A stretch of 64,000 nt of DNA from the NCBI GenBank assembly GCA_024449915.1, contig JAMZAV010001303.1, positions 149,687 to 213,686 of the forward strand. Direction: 5' to 3'. The notes beneath the pieces were generated by a model. The model saw nothing but the letters and a program-made list of their open reading frames with translations. It did not search any database and had not been told where the DNA came from. How positions within the stretch are numbered: the stretch's first letter is position 1; each line of letters opens with the position of its first letter. Source of the stretch: Sweltsa coloradensis. Taxonomy: Eukaryota; Arthropoda; Insecta; Plecoptera; Chloroperlidae. The position numbers and the translations under genes were made by a program. Of this stretch, positions 37,611-46,695 are shown in pieces.

Positions 37611-38640
37611 GTAAGTTGTAATCATGTCCAGGCACTGAACTGAATGCTGTAAGGTAGTTAGTGACAAGTTAACAAACAAGGATAATATTTTTTTAATAAA
37701 AAAACATCCACAGCTGTGATAAATTATTATGGTACTTTAAATTGTAAATTCATGCAAATATTCAAAATATTTAATTAAGTGGATTAGTTTTTTCAAAAAA
37801 CAAATTGTTCTATTTCAAAACAGAATGTATTTTGCACAATTCTAATATATCCTGTCGGGGGTCGCCGAATTAAAATCATTTGCAGCTGCTTTGCTGTGTT
37901 CGTCAACTTTCGCTAACAATATTAAAACCACATTCACAGCCACATTTATTATAATATATCTTTTACCGCTCTAGTTGTCCACATCGGTATTACATATTCA
38001 TCGACCAATAGTCGTCTCAATTTATTAAGATGTATAACAATAATTATGTTTTTCTCACATCAAAGCAAAATTTAACCACCGAAATCCAACAATATAATTG
38101 TTTAATCCTAGACATTCATTATTGTATTAACCACGTGAATGACATACACAGATTACATAGTTATTGAAATCACAGGTCTCAACATATTTTCAGTGTGTCT
38201 CATATCTTCGTCGGACCATCGAGGCTACCTCATCTCATTGTCTTACAAATCAGCTTCCCCTTCTCAATCCAGGTTCTATTCAGGAGACGCCACTCGCTGT
38301 GGCATAATAATTCCAGCAAACACGAAAGATTGAATGACGTGCACACCAGCCTCGATGACCGAAATGCAAATTTCTATTGAGAATGGCTGCTGGTCAGAAG
38401 GTTGCTTCACTGAGCTACTTAGGGCTCTGATTCGCTATGTAAACACGGGGCTACTGGAGATAGGGAGACTTGAATGCGGAATGAGATGTGAAAATCAAGA
38501 CAATAGTTCAGCAGCGTGATGTAGACTCACGAGTAATACGGCAACATAGCAACTGACTGCAAAGAAAAATATGGAAATCTAGTGGCAAAGTAACTCATAG
38601 TGGCAACATTGTCTTGTTTACCTTCGAATCGAACCAGTCT
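37611..38640. other. Non-coding stretch
   Basis: The small ORFs at 38139-38519 overlap each other in different frames and show no recognised domains. Confidence 0.45.
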
Positions 38641-38679
38641 CGGAGTGTACAAGTATATAAATATTTTGTATTTTCTTTA

Positions 38680-38755
38680 TTTGTGTTTGTGTTTGTATTT
38701 GTGTTTTTCTTTGTATTTGTGGTTGTCTTTGTGTTTGTGTTTGTGATTGTCTTAG
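38680..38755 (+). repeat. (TTTGTG)n degenerate hexamer
   Basis: TTTGTG repeats with TATTTG/TTTTTC variants mark the left edge of the A-poor repeat territory. Confidence 0.8.
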
Positions 38756-38756
38756 T

Positions 38757-38895
38757 TAAACGAGGGAGCGGAGCGACTGAGTGTCTCCATTCAACTCAAA
38801 CGGCCTCATTCTGTGATTCTGTGTGTCTGTCTGTCTATCTGTCTGTACGTCGAAAATCAGCCGAACCGCTGAACAGATTGCGCTGAAATTTTAAA
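38757..38895 (-). repeat. Copy of the shared element-end module (minus strand)
   Basis: Read on the minus strand it runs AAATTTCAGCGCAATC, GCGGTTCGGCTG, ACAGACAGATAGACAGAC and then CGCTCCGCTCCCTCG. The order matches 20300-20460 (TTTCATCGCAATCGG, GGTTTAGCCGG, ACAGACAGACAAA, CGCTTCGCTCGC) and, more loosely, the ends of the units at 18286-19698. Confidence 0.6.
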
Positions 38896-39040
38896 CAGAT
38901 ATCCGGTACGAGTTTACTGAGAACCGTTAACAAAATCAGCTAGATCCGTTGTAAATTAACCCTACAATAAATAAAATTGTGATTTTTTAAAATATCGATA
39001 GCATTTGTTTAGTAGCTTCTAGCGGAACTGTATCTCCGTG

Positions 39041-39128
39041 GCTGGCATGGCATAGTGGTAAGCATTTAGCCTACCGCCCGGAGAGTTGGGGTTCGACACC
39101 CATTAGTTCGAACCTTTTTTTTTTTTTA
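39041..39128 (+). other. tRNA-like Pol III sequence (pseudogene or SINE head)
   Basis: TGGCATAGTGG (39048-39058) fits the A-box consensus and GGTTCGACACC (39090-39100) most of the B box, 31 bp apart, followed by a T run (about 39115-39127) that could terminate Pol III. The acceptor arms do not pair, so it is not a working tRNA. Confidence 0.5.
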
Positions 39129-39263
39129 CACACACACATTTTTTTTTTAGGGGTGTTTAATGGGAAATATAAATTAGGTGATATTGTTTTGTCTTGGATA
39201 TTAGTTAATGTTTCATGCTAATACATTTTGAACACGATTCGTATTTTGAATGTTCAATTTAAA

Positions 39264-39438
39264 CTAGTGAAACGCCAAAGTCGTTAAACGAGTGAGTAAG
39301 CCAAGTGTTGAGTACCCGGGAACACCCCCTTTTCTCCCATACACCTAAGGCTGGATCAAACCCAGTATGGGGAACGATACCGGGTACTTATCACATGGCT
39401 TACTCACTCGTTTAACAACGACTTTTGCGTTTCCCTAG
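39264..39438. mobile_element. 175-bp foldback with CTAG ends
   Basis: The left arm CTAGTGAAACGCCAAAGTCG (39264) and the right arm, which reads CTAGGGAAACGCAAAAGTCG on the minus strand from 39438, stay complementary for about 60 bp through CGAGTGAGTAAGCC and TACCCGG. The same terminus occurs once more, plus strand, at 41270. Non-coding. Confidence 0.7.
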
Positions 39439-39552
39439 TCTTAGTCTTTGTGATTCTGTGTGTTTTTGTGTGTTTGGGAGGGTGTTTGGGATGCTTTGTG
39501 TTGTGTGTGTGTTTGATTAATGATTGTGCTTGTGTTTGTCTTTGTGTTTTAG

Positions 39553-39680
39553 ATTGTCCTTGTCCTTGTCCTTGTCCTTGTCCTTGTCCTTGTCCTCGTC
39601 CTCGTCCTCGTCCTTGGCCTTGTCCTTGTCCTTGTCCATGTCCTTGCCCTTGCCCTTGCCCTTGCCCTTGCCCTTGTCCT
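39553..39680 (+). repeat. (TCCTTG)n hexamer array
   Basis: About 21 units of TCCTTG with local TCCTCG, TCCATG and CCCTTG variants grouped in blocks. It is read as Cys-Pro or Ser-Leu in plus frames and Gly-Gln or Lys-Asp in minus frames, so the ORFs here are compositional. Confidence 0.95.
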
Positions 39681-39689
39681 CCCAGCAAA

Positions 39690-40390
39690 CACAGTGGTGC
39701 AGGGCACGGTCTGGGCACGCACTGTTCGTGCTGGCGGAGTGCCGGGTAACGGGCATGTAACATTTTGTCCTGCTGGGCGCGTACTGGCGAGGTACTGCTG
39801 CCAATATCACAATCTACTCACGGTCATGTGTCAACGTGCGATACCGGGCGCGTACTGGCGAGGCACTGCTGTCAACCGTACAGACGGGTACCGGGCATGT
39901 ATCAACGTATCCTGCAGGGCGCGTACTGGCGAGGCACTGCTGTCAACCGTACAGACGGGTACCGGGCATGTATCAACGTGTCCTGCGGGGCGCGTACTGG
40001 GCGAGGCACTGCTGTCAACCGTACAGACGGGTAACGGGCATGTATCAACGTGTCCTGCAGGGCGCGTACTAGCGAGGCACTGCTGTCAACCGTACAGACG
40101 GGTAACGGGCATGTATCAACGTATCCTGCGGGGCGCGTACTGGCGAGGCACTGCTGTCAACGGCACAGCCGAATAACGGGCATGTACTGATGTGTCCTGC
40201 AGGGCGCGTACTGGCGAGGCACTGCTGTCAGAAGCACTGCCGAGTTACGGGCATGTACTGATGTGTCCTGCAGGGCGTGTACTGGCGAGGCACTGCTGTC
40301 AACGGCACAGCCGAGTAACGGGCATGTATCAATGTGTACTGCCGGGCGCGAAAAGGCGAGGTATTGCTGTTGATGGTAGAGCCATTAATA
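39690..40390 (+). repeat. 71-bp GC-rich minisatellite, about nine copies
   Basis: The anchor GGGCGCGTACTGGCGAGGC starts at 39775, 39846, 39917, 39988, 40060, 40131, 40202, 40273 and, altered, at 40344: spacings of 71 or 72 bp throughout. Units fall into subtypes: the central ones share CAACCGTACAGACGGGTA, the last ones share GGCACAGCCGAGTAACGGGC. 71 is not a multiple of three, so the frame rotates. ORFs spanning it (39694-40176 and others) are artefacts. Confidence 0.95.
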
Positions 40391-42320
40391 TTCAACCTCT
40401 CTGTCCAGTAACGAGCAGATGTCAGATGTTTTATTTTAAGTATAAACGCAAATGTTCGCACATTTATTTGTAGACTTTGCACGAATAAATAGATTTAATC
40501 AAGTACACATCATTCTCCAGTTATTATTCTTATACACGTTCATTGCGTATTTTATTGCTATTAATTAATGAAACATGAGCAAAACTTGATACGTAGGCCT
40601 ATCCCTATCCGAAATGTAAAAGAAAGAACGTATGCGTCAAACTTTGCAAATAATATAATGCTTTTAACAAGACAGTTACTTTTTCATTATTCAACGATGT
40701 TGTCTTCAAATTTTAATGCGACATAATGCGTTAATATCCTATGAATAAGGTTCGATCGTTTTTGCTGTTACCTTAAAATATCAATATCGTTGTACTAAAA
40801 ACAATCAAATGGATGAAAAACATTCAACATTGGAGTTCGTCTGCGAATATTTGTATTCGAGGCAATGTTGATAAATTCCTTGATTGGTCCTTTGATAAGT
40901 GTTTTATGTTGATAACGTTTTCGTTGGTGAATGCACTGCCTCCTAGATACTACTTATGCGTGACAATTCTTAAATTGCCTCATAGTCATACGCACTTACG
41001 TACCGTAACGTACGCCTAGGCTACGAACTCAAATTCTATAATGCGGAATGCCGTATCTACATTAGCTGTCCAGCAATTGTTAATGTTTTGTATTAACGTT
41101 ATTTATATATCAGTGAAATATGTATTATATTCTACTTACCTTGTATATTGATCTATATGAGATAATAAGATTATCATAGAAAGTCTGTATATAAAACACT
41201 GAGATTGCCTTTTTGATTCTGGCGTTGATCCGCGGGTGTTCGCACTGTCCATACCACTGATTGCTATAACTAGGGAAACGCCAAAGTCGTTTTAGAATTA
41301 ATATAATTATAATTATAACAAAAGCTGAAACTGGACTTCCCGTATCTTACACTCAATACTAATTTAGTAATTAGTACGACGACTGACAACCAATAAATTT
41401 ATTTATACGGAAATTGACTTGAAACTTAGTTGATTTAAGGTGGATTTGAAGGTAATTTTATTTTAGGTGCACGTTCCGGTAATTATTGATTTGCTACTTT
41501 AACTTCTAGCACACAGTTTGTAACTATTTCTACAAAGAATTTGTTTATTAAAATAATAATATCATATTACCAGCTACGTATAATACGCCTATCTTCCAAT
41601 GTCAAATGTTACTTATTAGTTATATTTAAATTAACTATGATCAATTATTTTAATAGTTAATAACAATAAAACATAATAATACATCAATTGATAAATTATT
41701 AATATGTTCAGTACTTAAGCAGATTCACAAAGGGTATCTTATACAAATACAAGTCTCTTGTGACATTTCCATTGTGTTGCCCGACATTAATGTATTATAT
41801 TATTTGTACAATTACATATTTAAGTAGGCCTAATTAAAATTATTTCCTCACAAATCCTCACGCATTCAGAATTACGTATTATTTATTTATGTTTCACATC
41901 AAGTTTATAAAGTCTGACTGCTACACGAAATTACTTTTAGATAATGCTTCTATTTTGTGTATAATCCAAGTATAGACCTAAATTATTGGTTTTTCTTGTT
42001 GTATACATAGGGCTAGACAATTTTATAATACATTTTTTCCGCCTCAAATTTTAATAATTAATGCCAACATTATTGTCATTATTATAAACCCGATATAATG
42101 TTTTTATCTAGTGTATTTGTTGCATATCATTGAAATTATTAATAATTAATGCTAAGTTCGCCCACAAATAACCATACCAGTAAGAAAGAAAATAATAAAT
42201 AACAATTCTTATTAACAATTTGAGTCGTAAACGCATGTTATGTTCTGCAGTTTTATGTTTCGAATTACCCGCTCATGGGCAAGACTCTCATAAGCCAGCT
42301 AACGCGCTCTGCTACTTATA
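40391..42320. other. Non-coding AT-rich stretch between repeat islands
   Basis: It holds the single terminus CTAGGGAAACGCCAAAGTCG at 41270-41289, shared with the foldback at 39264. Nothing else was recognised. Confidence 0.5.
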
Positions 42321-42321
42321 G

Positions 42322-42395
42322 GTGCAGTATCCGAGTGGTGAAGGCGTGCGGGAGTGGAGGAAGGTATCTCGTGTTCGAGTCCGGCTCATGACGAT
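42322..42395 (+). other. tRNA-Ser/Leu-like pseudogene or SINE head
   Basis: GCAGTATCCGAGTGGTGAAGG resembles the start of a serine- or leucine-type tRNA including the A box, and TGTTCGAGTCC resembles the B box 38 bp on. Stems are poorly preserved and no terminator T run follows closely. Confidence 0.4.
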
Positions 42396-42582
42396 AAAAT
42401 TTATTCCTGTATAACATGTTCTGTCTACTACCATGTACTTGTTCTTCCATACACTGTCATTAATAATATGATCTTAATTGTACCTCTTAATTAAATGCAA
42501 TTTTTTTTTTTTAATTCGTTTACAAATTGGGTTATTTGCGTGGCTACCAGATGGCGCCAGCGTAGTGCCTTTTTAGTTTTTA

Positions 42583-42900
42583 ATGCTGGGCGCGTGCTGG
42601 GCGCGTGCCGTCGAGGCCGTGCTGTCCCGGTACCACCGATACTTAATGGCCCGGCGCCGCGAACGAGGTACCGGCCCGATGCCGCGGACGACGTACGTGC
42701 CCGGTACCGTGAACGCCGCACTGGTTCGGTACCGCGAACGACGTACGTGCCCGGTACCGCGGACGACGTGCGTGCCCTGTGCCGCGGACGACGTACCGGG
42801 CCGGTGCCGCGGACGACGTACCGGCCCTGACGTTCCGCCCCGGTGCCGCGAACCCCATACAGACGGGACCTAAGGCCACACCGGACCGGCACCGCTGGCA
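42583..42900 (+). repeat. GC-rich minisatellite with 25-bp unit
   Basis: CCGCGGACGACGTACGTGCC-type units repeat every 25 bp from about 42672 to 42860 (7-8 copies), preceded by a run-in TGGGCGCGTGCTGGGCGCGTGC that resembles the 71-bp satellite anchor at 39.8 kb. Arg/Pro/Val-rich ORFs in both directions are compositional. Confidence 0.85.
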
Positions 42901-43023
42901 TAGGAAGTTGGTAGGACACTTTTGTACTGGCCCAGTACCATGTACACGTACCTGCCCAGTACTGCTTGAGCCGGAAAATACGATACTGTCCTGGTACTGG
43001 GCACAGTTTTTGTGTTTGCTGGG

Positions 43024-43133
43024 CTTGTCCTTGTCCTTGTCCTTGTCCTTGTCCTTGTCCTTGTCCTTGTCCTTGTCCTTGTCCTTGTCCTTGTCCTTGT
43101 CCTTGTCCTTGTCCTTGTCCTTGTCCTTGTCCT
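43024..43133 (+). repeat. (TCCTTG)n hexamer array, second island
   Basis: About 18 nearly perfect TCCTTG units, more homogeneous than the array at 39553. The upstream flank reads GTGTTTGCTGGG, the reverse complement of the CCCAGCAAACAC that flanks the first array on its other side. Confidence 0.95.
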
Positions 43134-43143
43134 GATATCTTCA

Positions 43144-43715
43144 ATCCTGTCTATGTGTCTATATGTCATTATGTCTATATGTCTGTGTCTTTGAGTCTTT
43201 GTGTCTATGTGTCTATATCTCTATATGTCTATATGTCTATATGTCTATATGTCTATATGTCTATATGTCTATATGTCTATATGTCTATATGTCTACATGT
43301 CAGTATGTCTCAATGTCTATATGTTAGTATGTCTGTCTATATGTCTAATAAGTTCGTGTCTTTGTTTGTGTTTCTGTGTGTGTTTGTTTTTCTGCTTGTT
43401 TTTGTGTTTCAGTGTGTTTTTGTTTTTTGTGGGTGTTTGCGTTTCTGTGTGTGTGTGTGTGTGTTTTTTTTGTCTATGTGTTTTTGTGTGTGTTTTTTGT
43501 TTGTGTTTGTGTTTGTGTTTGTGATTGTGTTTTGAGTTCAGACAAAATGTCCAAATGCCTGTGTCTATATGTATAAATGTGAATATGTGTAAATGTCTAT
43601 ATGTCTATATGTCTGTATGTCTATATGTATTTATGTCTATATGTCCATATGTCTATATGTCCATATGTCTAAATGTTTAAATGTCTATATGTCTATATGT
43701 ATTTTTGTCTTTGAT
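43144..43715 (+). repeat. (TCTATATG)n and (TTTGTG)n tracts, first block
   Basis: Near-perfect 8-bp TCTATATG units (43222-43290) pass into variants (CTACATGTCAGTATG), then a TTTGTG/TGTGTT-rich stretch (43355-43530) and back to TCTATATG. About 420 bp of it (43222-43640) is repeated at 44258-44660. Confidence 0.9.
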
Positions 43716-43827
43716 GTTTAACCATGGTTTTATAGTAGGCGACTATGACGCTGTTATGTTAGTACTAGCAGTGGTCACTATTTTAATTTCTCTCTGAAGT
43801 GTAACATTTCTGTCTTTAGGTCTATAA

Positions 43828-44050
43828 ACCGACAGTGTTGGCTCGGGCGCTAAGCGCTCCACTCTGATTCGGGAGGTCCCGGATTCGAATCCCGTCGAGA
43901 CCGGCAATCCTGACTGAAGGTTTTTTCCGAGGTTTTCCTCAGTCCTCTTAAATAGCCCTCGGCCATCCCTTCACAATTTCCTATCCGCAAATACCTAGTT
44001 CACCTGAAGAGGGGCTTATTGCACCCTATAACTGGTTTCCCATGATAAAA
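43828..44050 (+). mobile_element. tRNA-derived SINE inserted in the 8-bp satellite
   Basis: The head has GGCTCGGGCGC (A-box region) and GGATTCGAATCCCG (B-box region). The body holds TTCCGAGGTTTTCCTCAG and the end is ATTGCACCCTATAACTGG then TTTCCCATG. It is the same family as the minus-strand copy at 35125-35340. Non-satellite sequence at 43716-43827 precedes it, and the satellite resumes at 44060, so it interrupts the array. Confidence 0.8.
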
Positions 44051-44059
44051 ATTTAAAAT

Positions 44060-44790
44060 TTATGTCTATATGTCTATATGTCTATATGTCTATATGTCTT
44101 TATGTCTAAATGTCTATATGTCTATATATATATGTGTCTAAATGTCTATATATTACCATATGTCTATGTCTTATATGTATATGTGTCTATTAGTTTATAT
44201 GTCTTAATGTATATATGGCTGTGTGTCTATATATACGTGTCTTTGTGTCTATGTGTCTATATGTCTATATGTCTATATGTCTATATGTCTATATGTCTAT
44301 ATGTCTATATGTCTATATGTCTATATGTCTATATGTCTATATGTCTACATGTCAGTATGTCTCAATGTCTATATGTTAGTATGTCTGTCTATATGTCTAA
44401 TAAGTTCGTGTCTTTGTTTGTGTTTCTGTGTGTGTTTGTTTTTCTGCTTGTTTTTGTGTTTCAGTGTGTTTTTGTTTTTTGTTGGTGTTTGCGTTTCTTT
44501 GTTTGTGTGTGTGTGTGTTTGTTTTTATCGTTGTCTTAGTGTTTGTGTGTGTGTTTTTTGTTTGTGTTTGTGTTTAAGTTTGTGATTGTGTTTGAGTTCA
44601 GACAAAATGTCCAAATGCCTGTGTCTATATGTATATATGTGAATATGTGTACAGGTCTCTATGTCTATATGTATATTTGTGTATATGTGTATAGGTCTAT
44701 ATGTCTATGTGTCTAAATGTCTATATGTCAGTATATCTTTATGTATATATGTATATATTACATGTCATTGTATCTCAGTCTAAATGTCGG
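44060..44790 (+). repeat. (TCTATATG)n and (TTTGTG)n tracts, second block
   Basis: It repeats the order of the first block: TCTATATG units (44060-44345), the same variant string CTACATGTCAGTATGTCTC, a TTTGTG-rich stretch (44408-44600), the same AGTTCAGACAAAATGTCC string, then TCTATATG again. A third, more diverged repetition begins near 44775. Confidence 0.9.
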
Positions 44791-45276
44791 TCTTAATGTC
44801 TAATGAGTGCGTGTTCTTATTTGTGTTTCTGTTTGTGTCTGTTTTCCTGCTTGTTTTTATGATTCAGAGTGTTTTTATTTTGTGGGTGTTTGCGTTACTG
44901 TGTGTGTTGTGTTTGTGTGTGTGTTCGTGTTTTCCTTTAACTTTGTGTTTGTGTTTGACTTTGGCATTGTGTTCGTGTTCCGTCTTTTTTGATTTCATTT
45001 GTGTTTTTTTTTTTTTGTTTTGGGTTGTGTCTCTTAATTCCTAATGTTAAAATGTACCAATAGCTAATGTCTAATAGACAATCTCTGATATCTAAAAGTC
45101 TTATGTCCAGTTCCACTGGTTTCTTTCTGTATGTATATATGTGTATAGTTTAGAGCTTTATTTGGCTATATGTTTCTATGTTATTCCTATATCTCTAATT
45201 TCCCTGACTATATGTCTTATGTAATGGTTAGAGCATCAGAATGTCGGACTATGGAGATGTAATTGTTCGTCTATGT
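44791..45276 (+). repeat. Mixed TTTGTG-rich and decayed satellite
   Basis: This is the degenerate continuation of the preceding blocks, with a T run at 45006-45017 and no clear period after about 45040. The only non-satellite item is GTAATGGTTAGAGCATCAG near 45220, which is A-box-like without a B box. Confidence 0.6.
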
Positions 45277-45720
45277 TTTGTGTTTGTGTTAGTGTTTATG
45301 TCAGTGTTGTGTTAGTGATAGTGGTTATGTTAGTGGTTAGTGTTCGGTAGTGATAGTGTCAGTGTTGTGTTAGTGTTACGTGTGAGTTGTTAGCTGTTTG
45401 TTGTTAGTGTGCTAGTGTTCGTGTTCGTGTTCGTGTTATGTGTTATTGTTCGTGTTTCGTGGTTATTGTTAGTGTTGAGTGTTTCGTGTTCGTGTTAGTG
45501 TCAGTGTCATGTCAGTGTCATGTTCGTGTCAGATGTCAGTGTAGTGTTAGTGTTAGTGTTAGTGTTATTGTTTAGTGTTGTGGTTACGTGTTACGTTTTA
45601 GTGTTAGTGTTAGTGTTAGGTGTTACGTGTTAGTGTTATTGTTCGTGTTAGTGTTTTGTATTCGTGTTATTGTTAGTGTTATGTTAGTGTAGTGTTTGTG
45701 TCAGTTTTAGTGTAATGTCC
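45277..45720 (+). repeat. Degenerate (TTAGTG)n hexamer array
   Basis: Short perfect runs of TTAGTG (for example near 45546-45570 and 45602-45620) are mixed with TTCGTG, TCAGTG and TTATTG variants. The unit differs by one base from the TTAGGG telomere repeat and shares its G-rich strand asymmetry. Confidence 0.85.
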
Positions 45721-45735
45721 TAGTTCGGCACAGAT

Positions 45736-45975
45736 AGTTGTTTTGTGTTTGTTTTTGTGTATGTGCATTGTGTTATGTTTGTGTTTTGTTTTGTGTTTTG
45801 TATTTGTTTTTTGTTGTGTTTGTGTTTTTTGTTTTTGTTTGTGTTTGTTGTTGTGTTTTGTTTTTCGTGTTTTCGTGGTTTCGGTTTTTGGTTTTGTGTT
45901 TTGTGGTTTGTGTTTGTGTTTGTGATCGTGTTTGTGTTCGTGTTTGTGGTCATGTTTGTGTTTGTTTATGTGTTT
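45736..45975 (+). repeat. (TTTGTG)n degenerate hexamer array
   Basis: TTTGTG with TTTTGTG and TTCGTG variants. On the minus strand it reads as Lys/His/Asn/Thr-rich ORFs, which are compositional. Confidence 0.85.
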
Positions 45976-46030
45976 GATTCTGTCTCTCTTTCTCTCTGTC
46001 TCTGTCTCCCCCCCTTTCTTGGTTTGGGTC

Positions 46031-46062
46031 ACCCCCCCCCCACCCCCCTCCCCCCCCCCCCT
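46031..46062 (+). other. C-tract (G-quadruplex/i-motif candidate)
   Basis: C runs of about 10, 6 and 11 are separated by A and T. On the minus strand this is a G-tract cluster able in principle to form a quadruplex. Confidence 0.6.
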
Positions 46063-46649
46063 GTGTCTCTGTTCTGTGTGTCTGGTCTCTGTGTCCTCGT
46101 CTTCTCCCCTGTGTCTGTTCTCTATGTCTCTGTTCGTGTCTCTGTGTCTCCTGTCTCAGTGGTCCTCTGTGTCTCCTGTGTCTTTGTGTCTCTCGTCTGT
46201 GTGTCTGTGTCTCATGTCCCTTGTGGCATCTGTGTCCTTGTGTCTCTGTGTCTCTGTGTCTTTGTGTCCCTGTGTCCACTGTGTCTCTGTGTCTCTGTGT
46301 CTCGTGTCCCTGTGTCCCTGTGTCCCGCTTGTGTCTCTATGTCGCTGTGTCTCTGTGTTTCTGTGTCCTCTGTGTCTCTGTGTCCCAGTGTCCCTGTGTC
46401 TCTGTGTCTCTGTGTCCCCTGAGACCCATTGTCCTTGTGTCTCTGTGTCTCGTGTGTACTCGTGTTTCTATGTCTCTGTGTCCCTATGTCCCCTGTGTCC
46501 TTTGTGTCTTGTGTCCTGTGCTATGTGTCCTCTATGTACCCCTGTTTCTGCTATGTCTCGTGTCTATGTGTCCCTGTGTCCTTGTGTCTATGTGCCTATG
46601 TATCTCTGTGTCCCTGTGTCCCTGTGTCCCCTTAATCTCGGCGCGACAT

Positions 46650-46695
46650 GGTGGGGGTGAGGGGGGTTGGGGTGGGTGTGGGCGGGGGGGGGGGT
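46650..46695 (+). other. G-tract cluster
   Basis: G runs of 5, 6, 4, 3, 3 and about 11 lie within 46 bp, meeting the usual sequence rule for an intramolecular quadruplex. Confidence 0.6.

Noticed and set aside
39041..39128. Functional tRNA gene
   Set aside because: A and B boxes are present, but the acceptor and T stems do not pair properly.
39694..40176. 160-codon ORF with regular repeats
   Set aside because: It lies in the 71-bp minisatellite, where the frame rotates every unit. There are no other coding signs.
42491..43144. 217-codon minus ORF with Gly-Gln repeats and an Arg/Pro-rich region
   Set aside because: It is explained by (TCCTTG)n and the GC-rich 25-bp repeat.
45215..45250. tRNA-like GGTTAGAGCATC
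   Set aside because: An A-box-like word only, with no B box at the needed distance.
45277..45720. True telomere
   Set aside because: The unit is TTAGTG and degenerate, and the array is followed by more than 18 kb of other sequence, so it is not a chromosome end as assembled.
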